Both the position numbers and the translations under genes were made by a program. Under the pieces are notes generated by a model. It ran no database searches, was not told the origin of the DNA, and saw nothing but the letters and a program-made list of their open reading frames with translations. A DNA stretch of 8,768 nucleotides from an uncultured Bacilli bacterium. GTDB lineage: Bacteria; Bacillota_I; Bacilli_A; RF39; UBA660. The stretch spans positions 1-8,768 of the forward strand of contig CANRDA010000039.1 in assembly GCA_947629285.1 (NCBI GenBank). Direction: 5' to 3'. Below are positions 5,697 through 8,768 of this stretch, one piece after another. Each line of letters begins with the position of its first letter. Positions within the stretch are counted from its first letter, which is position 1.

Positions 5697-7733
5697 ATGT
5701 CTAAGAATTTAGTTATAGTGGAATCACCAAGTAAAACAAAGCCTATAGAAAAATATTTAGGTAGTGATTATAAGGTATTATCTAGCAAGGGACATGTAAG
5801 AGATTTATCTACAAAGGGTAAATATGGTCTTGGAGTAGATATAGAAAATGATTTTAAGCCTGATTATATAACTATGAAAGGTAAAAAGAGTGTTATAGAT
5901 GAACTTAAAAAAGAATCTAAGAAAGTAGATCATGTATATCTTGCAACAGACCCTGACCGAGAGGGAGAAGCGATTAGTTGGCACTTACAAAAAGTACTTG
6001 GATTAACTGATAAAGACTATGATAGAGTAGTATTTAACGAGATTACTAAAAATGCAGTAGTTGAGGCATTTAAACACTCAAGAAAAATAGATAAAAACTT
6101 AGTAAATAGTCAGGAAACTAGAAGAATATTAGATAGAATAATAGGTTTTAGATTATCTAGGTTGATACAATCTAAAACAGATGGTTCATCTGCTGGACGT
6201 GTTCAAAGTGTTGCTTTAAAACTAATAGTAGATAGAGAAAGAGAAATTATGGCATTTAAACCAGAAGAATACTGGACGATAGATGCTATATTCCCTGAAT
6301 TTACTGCTAGTTTATTTAACTATAACCATAAAGATTTTAAAATACATAACGAAATAGAAGCGAATGAAGTATTAAACAACTTAAGTAACGCTTTTAAAAT
6401 AGAAAGTGTAGATAAAAAGACTAAACAAAAGCAATCTAAACCTCCATATACGACAAGTACGATGCAGCAAGACGCATCAAATAAATTAGGCTTTAATGCT
6501 AGAAAGACTATGCAAATAGCTCAAAAACTATATGAAGGAATAGAACTTGAAAGTGAGACTGTAGGTTTAATTACTTATATGCGTACAGATTCTATTAGAC
6601 TTTCAAATGAATTTATAAGTGATACTTATAAATATATAGAGGCTAAATATGGTAAAGAGTATATTGGAAGTGTTAAAGTATCTAAGAAAACTGAAAATGT
6701 ACAAGATGCTCACGAAGGTATTCGTCCAACAAGTATAAATAGAACTCCAAGTGATGTTAAACCATTTTTAACTAACGATGAGTATAAACTATATAAGATG
6801 ATTTATTTTAGGGCTCTTGCTTCACTTATGAAAAGTGCCACTACAATAAATACGACAGTAGTACTTGATAATAGTAATTATCAGTTTAAAGCAACTGGAC
6901 AGATAATTGATTTTGATGGATATTTAAAAGTATATAAAGATTATGAAGATACTAAAGATACTATACTTCCTCCACTTGAGAATTATAAATCTGATGTATT
7001 AGTATCAACAGATATTACAAAGGAACAACACTTCACTAACCCTCCTGCTCGTTATACAGAGGCTAAACTTATAAAAGAGATGGAAGAGTTGGGTATAGGT
7101 AGACCAAGTACTTATGCAACTACTATGGATATAATTAAAAAAAGAGGATATGCAAATATAGTTGAAAAGAAATTTGTTCCTACTAAAACTGGATTTGAAA
7201 TAACTGATAAATTACAAGAGTTCTTTAGTCATTTAATAAATGTAGAATATACTGCAAATATGGAAAATGACTTAGATAAAATTGCAGATGGTAATATAGA
7301 TTACGTAAAAGTATTAAGAGAGTTTTATGATGAGTTTGAACCGAGTGTTAAAAACGCATTTGAGGCTATGCCTAAAAAAGAAGCAGAAAAAACTGGTGAG
7401 GATTGTCCAGAGTGTGGTAGTCCACTAGTTATTAGAAAAGGTAAATATGGAGAGTTTACTGCTTGTAGTAATTATCCTAAGTGTAAATACATAAAACAGG
7501 AGAAAAAAGAAGTAACAGTTATTTGTGACTGTCCAAAATGCGATGGTAAAATAGTTGAAAAAAGAAGTAAAAGAGGTAAAATATTCTATGGATGTAATAA
7601 CTATCCTAAGTGTAAAGAAGCATATTGGGATAAACCTATAGGTAAAAAATGCCCTGAATGTGGTAGTATGTTAACTGAAAAGAAGAATATAATTAAATGT
7701 AGTAGTTGTGATTATAAAAGTGATATTGATTAA
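5697..7733 (+). CDS. topA: DNA topoisomerase I (type IA)
   Basis: This 678-residue enzyme relaxes negatively supercoiled DNA through a transient 5'-phosphotyrosine break in one strand. The Toprim domain begins with NLVIVESPSKT (Glu9) and has the acidic triad D85-x-D87-x-E89 in TDPDREGEA. The central region has the type IA motif GLITYMRTDS with catalytic Tyr294 and Arg296, followed by AHEGIRPTS and the FTNPPARYTEAKLIKEMEE and GIGRPSTYA motifs. The C-terminus has three zinc-ribbon tetracysteine motifs: C570/C573/C590/C596, C610 or C612/C615/C633/C639, and C652/C655/C668/C671. The length is normal for Firmicutes TopA. The start at 5697 is chosen because GGAGG lies five bases upstream and the family begins MSKNLVIVESP; an 11-codon upstream extension would start inside the -10 region. 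The gene is flanked by its own promoter and terminator. Nothing appears truncated. Confidence 0.98.
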   Translation: MSKNLVIVESPSKTKPIEKYLGSDYKVLSSKGHVRDLSTKGKYGLGVDIENDFKPDYITMKGKKSVIDELKKESKKVDHVYLATDPDREGEAISWHLQKVLGLTDKDYDRVVFNEITKNAVVEAFKHSRKIDKNLVNSQETRRILDRIIGFRLSRLIQSKTDGSSAGRVQSVALKLIVDREREIMAFKPEEYWTIDAIFPEFTASLFNYNHKDFKIHNEIEANEVLNNLSNAFKIESVDKKTKQKQSKPPYTTSTMQQDASNKLGFNARKTMQIAQKLYEGIELESETVGLITYMRTDSIRLSNEFISDTYKYIEAKYGKEYIGSVKVSKKTENVQDAHEGIRPTSINRTPSDVKPFLTNDEYKLYKMIYFRALASLMKSATTINTTVVLDNSNYQFKATGQIIDFDGYLKVYKDYEDTKDTILPPLENYKSDVLVSTDITKEQHFTNPPARYTEAKLIKEMEELGIGRPSTYATTMDIIKKRGYANIVEKKFVPTKTGFEITDKLQEFFSHLINVEYTANMENDLDKIADGNIDYVKVLREFYDEFEPSVKNAFEAMPKKEAEKTGEDCPECGSPLVIRKGKYGEFTACSNYPKCKYIKQEKKEVTVICDCPKCDGKIVEKRSKRGKIFYGCNNYPKCKEAYWDKPIGKKCPECGSMLTEKKNIIKCSSCDYKSDID

Positions 7734-7746
7734 ATATTACTTTTTT
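7716..7746 (+). terminator. Terminator hairpin overlapping the topA stop codon
   Basis: AAAAGTGATATT (7716-7727) pairs with AATATTACTTTT (7733-7744) as a 12-bp stem with one G-T wobble, around a five-base loop, with T continuing to 7746. The TAA stop (7731-7733) lies mostly in the loop, so a terminating ribosome would cover the hairpin. Confidence 0.7.
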
Positions 7747-7748
7747 AT

Positions 7749-7777
7749 TTGACAAAAGAGAATAAATATGTTAGTAT
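7749..7777 (+). promoter_or_regulatory. Promoter of the membrane-anchored surface-protein gene
   Basis: A perfect TTGACA (7749-7754) is followed after 17 bases by TAGTAT (7772-7777, four of six consensus). The predicted leader of roughly 50 bases contains the small palindrome TTGAAACTTTTCAA (7798-7811) upstream of the ribosome binding site AGAGGG (7819-7824). Confidence 0.6.
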
Positions 7778-7831
7778 ATACGTCGATATTTGAAATGTTG
7801 AAACTTTTCAAAGAAGGAAGAGGGTTATATT

Positions 7832-8768
7832 ATGAAAAAGACATTAGATGAAATGTTAGAGGCTGATTTTCAAAATAAAACTAATAATAGGGGAAATGCA
7901 ATACTTTCTAAGAAAGATTCCAAGAAAAAAAGAAATAAAATCATTACCACAGTAGTCGCATTAGCGCTTGCACTCGCTGGAATTGTTACTGGATTATCAT
8001 TTAGAAAGCATGATAAATCTAAAGGAAAAACAGATGATAAAAACGTTGAAAAAACAATAGATACTGATGAAAATACAACATTAAAAACTGAAAAAGATGT
8101 AGTGAATTTAGTTAGTGTTAATGATTTAGGAGACGAATTAGAAATTCCTGTTGAAGTACCTAAAGTTGAATTTGGAGAAGTAGTATCAGGAAATATAAAC
8201 ACAGATAACATTGTAGAAAGTAATAATGAACTTTATGTTAATGAAGAAGCTTTAAACAATTCAGAGCAAGTAGGAGAAGTTCAAATTGAAACTACTGATA
8301 ATACATATGTAAATCCAGATGATGGTCAAGTTTATGAAAAAGAAATAGACTATGAAATTGTTGATGGAAATACTAAAGAAGTTATAGAAGAAGGTAATGG
8401 AGCAATCCCACCTAATTATGAATATGATGAAGGATTAGATAAAGTTATTGAAAAAGAAGAAGTAGGAAAAAATGCTTATGCTGATAAAGACTATTATGGA
8501 TGGATTGGTGATGGTACAGTTTGGGGAATAGTAATTTCAAAAGGTACTCCAATGGAAAAGGAAGATTTAGAAGAAATAAAACAAACCTTATCAACAAATC
8601 CTAATCCACCAAAAGAAGATACAATATTTGAAACAACAGAACCTGAGACATCACAACCAACAACAGAACCTACTGATTATGATACTGTAAAACCTTCAAC
8701 ACCAGAATCTAATCCACAATCTCCTCAACCAACACCAGAGCCTACTAATCCGCAGCCACAAACTCCAG
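7832..8768 (+). CDS. Membrane-anchored Pro/Thr-rich surface protein, 3' end outside window
   Basis: The frame is open from ATG 7832 to the window end (312 codons, no stop). The start follows AGAGGG (7819-7824) by seven bases and is downstream of a promoter. Residues 1-36 are a charged N-terminus ending in KKDSKKKRNK, followed by one hydrophobic segment (37-57, IITTVVALALALAGIVTGLSF). That gives an N-in signal anchor rather than a classical cleaved signal. Residues ~60-260 are acidic and extracellular by the positive-inside rule, with little recognisable fold; a segment near 215-255 (YGWIGDGTVWGIVISKG) looks like a small globular unit. From ~257 a Pro/Thr/Glu/Gln-rich stalk begins (TTEPETSQPTTEPT, PQSPQPTPEPTNPQPQTP), typical of wall-spanning linkers that lead to a C-terminal binding or enzymatic domain. 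No family is recognised. The missing C-terminus decides its function. Confidence 0.88.
   Translation, partial: MKKTLDEMLEADFQNKTNNRGNAILSKKDSKKKRNKIITTVVALALALAGIVTGLSFRKHDKSKGKTDDKNVEKTIDTDENTTLKTEKDVVNLVSVNDLGDELEIPVEVPKVEFGEVVSGNINTDNIVESNNELYVNEEALNNSEQVGEVQIETTDNTYVNPDDGQVYEKEIDYEIVDGNTKEVIEEGNGAIPPNYEYDEGLDKVIEKEEVGKNAYADKDYYGWIGDGTVWGIVISKGTPMEKEDLEEIKQTLSTNPNPPKEDTIFETTEPETSQPTTEPTDYDTVKPSTPESNPQSPQPTPEPTNPQPQTP

Noticed and set aside
7798..7811. TTGAAACTTTTCAA palindrome as an operator or riboswitch element
   Set aside because: It is a short 6-bp AT-rich inverted repeat with a two-base centre, easily expected by chance in such DNA, with no second copy seen.
7870..8211. Minus-strand 113-codon frame
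   Set aside because: It is a shadow of the membrane-anchored surface-protein gene. The plus frame has a promoter, ribosome binding site and coherent topology.

Overview
This is a strongly AT-rich stretch read entirely from the plus strand. It looks like chromosomal DNA of a low-GC Firmicute (Bacilli- or Clostridia-like), plausibly an uncultured gut or host-associated lineage. The evidence is the AGA/ATA/TTA-biased codon use, GGAGG-type ribosome binding sites, sigma-A style promoters, AT-rich hairpin terminators, type IV prepilin-like proteins with GFTLIELLAVIVILA leaders, and an anaerobe-type BadF/HgdC activase. Stops are TAA (five) or TAG (one). No organism name can be assigned from sequence alone.

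Region 1 (1-2389) is a pilin-like surface-protein region. The window opens inside a large prepilin-like gene whose mature N-terminus is a type IV pilin helix. Its long C-terminal part is a formylglycine-generating-enzyme/C-type-lectin (CLec) fold. The last ~160 bases of that gene change abruptly in composition and codon choice and look like the variable region (VR) of a diversity-generating retroelement (DGR). Conserved residues use adenine-poor codons, and two patches consist almost entirely of NNY codons, as expected from mutated AAY codons. No reverse transcriptase or template repeat lies in the window. A second, short prepilin follows. Just past its stop codon is a 27-base sequence resembling the 3' end of the VR gene, out of frame, possibly a remnant of a lost variable domain. 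Hairpin terminators follow both genes.

Region 2 (2414-4406) holds two translationally coupled genes of the 2-hydroxyacyl-CoA dehydratase activation system: a DUF2229-type activase-related protein and a BadF/BadG/HgdC-type ATPase activase with the two cluster cysteines (C127, C166). No dehydratase subunits accompany them here.

Region 3 (4430-5599) is a single-gene unit with its own promoter and terminator. It encodes a protein built from six 42-residue pentapeptide-like repeats, each exactly 126 bases at the DNA level.

Region 4 (5644-7746) is topA, encoding DNA topoisomerase I. It has a clear promoter, Toprim and Tyr294 active-site motifs, three C-terminal tetracysteine zinc motifs, and a terminator hairpin overlapping its stop codon.

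Region 5 (7749-end) starts a new promoter-driven gene for a membrane-anchored, Pro/Thr-rich surface protein that runs off the window. The most interesting element is the probable DGR-diversified pilin at the left edge, which would put a hypervariable lectin-like domain on a pilus-like or pseudopilus structure.
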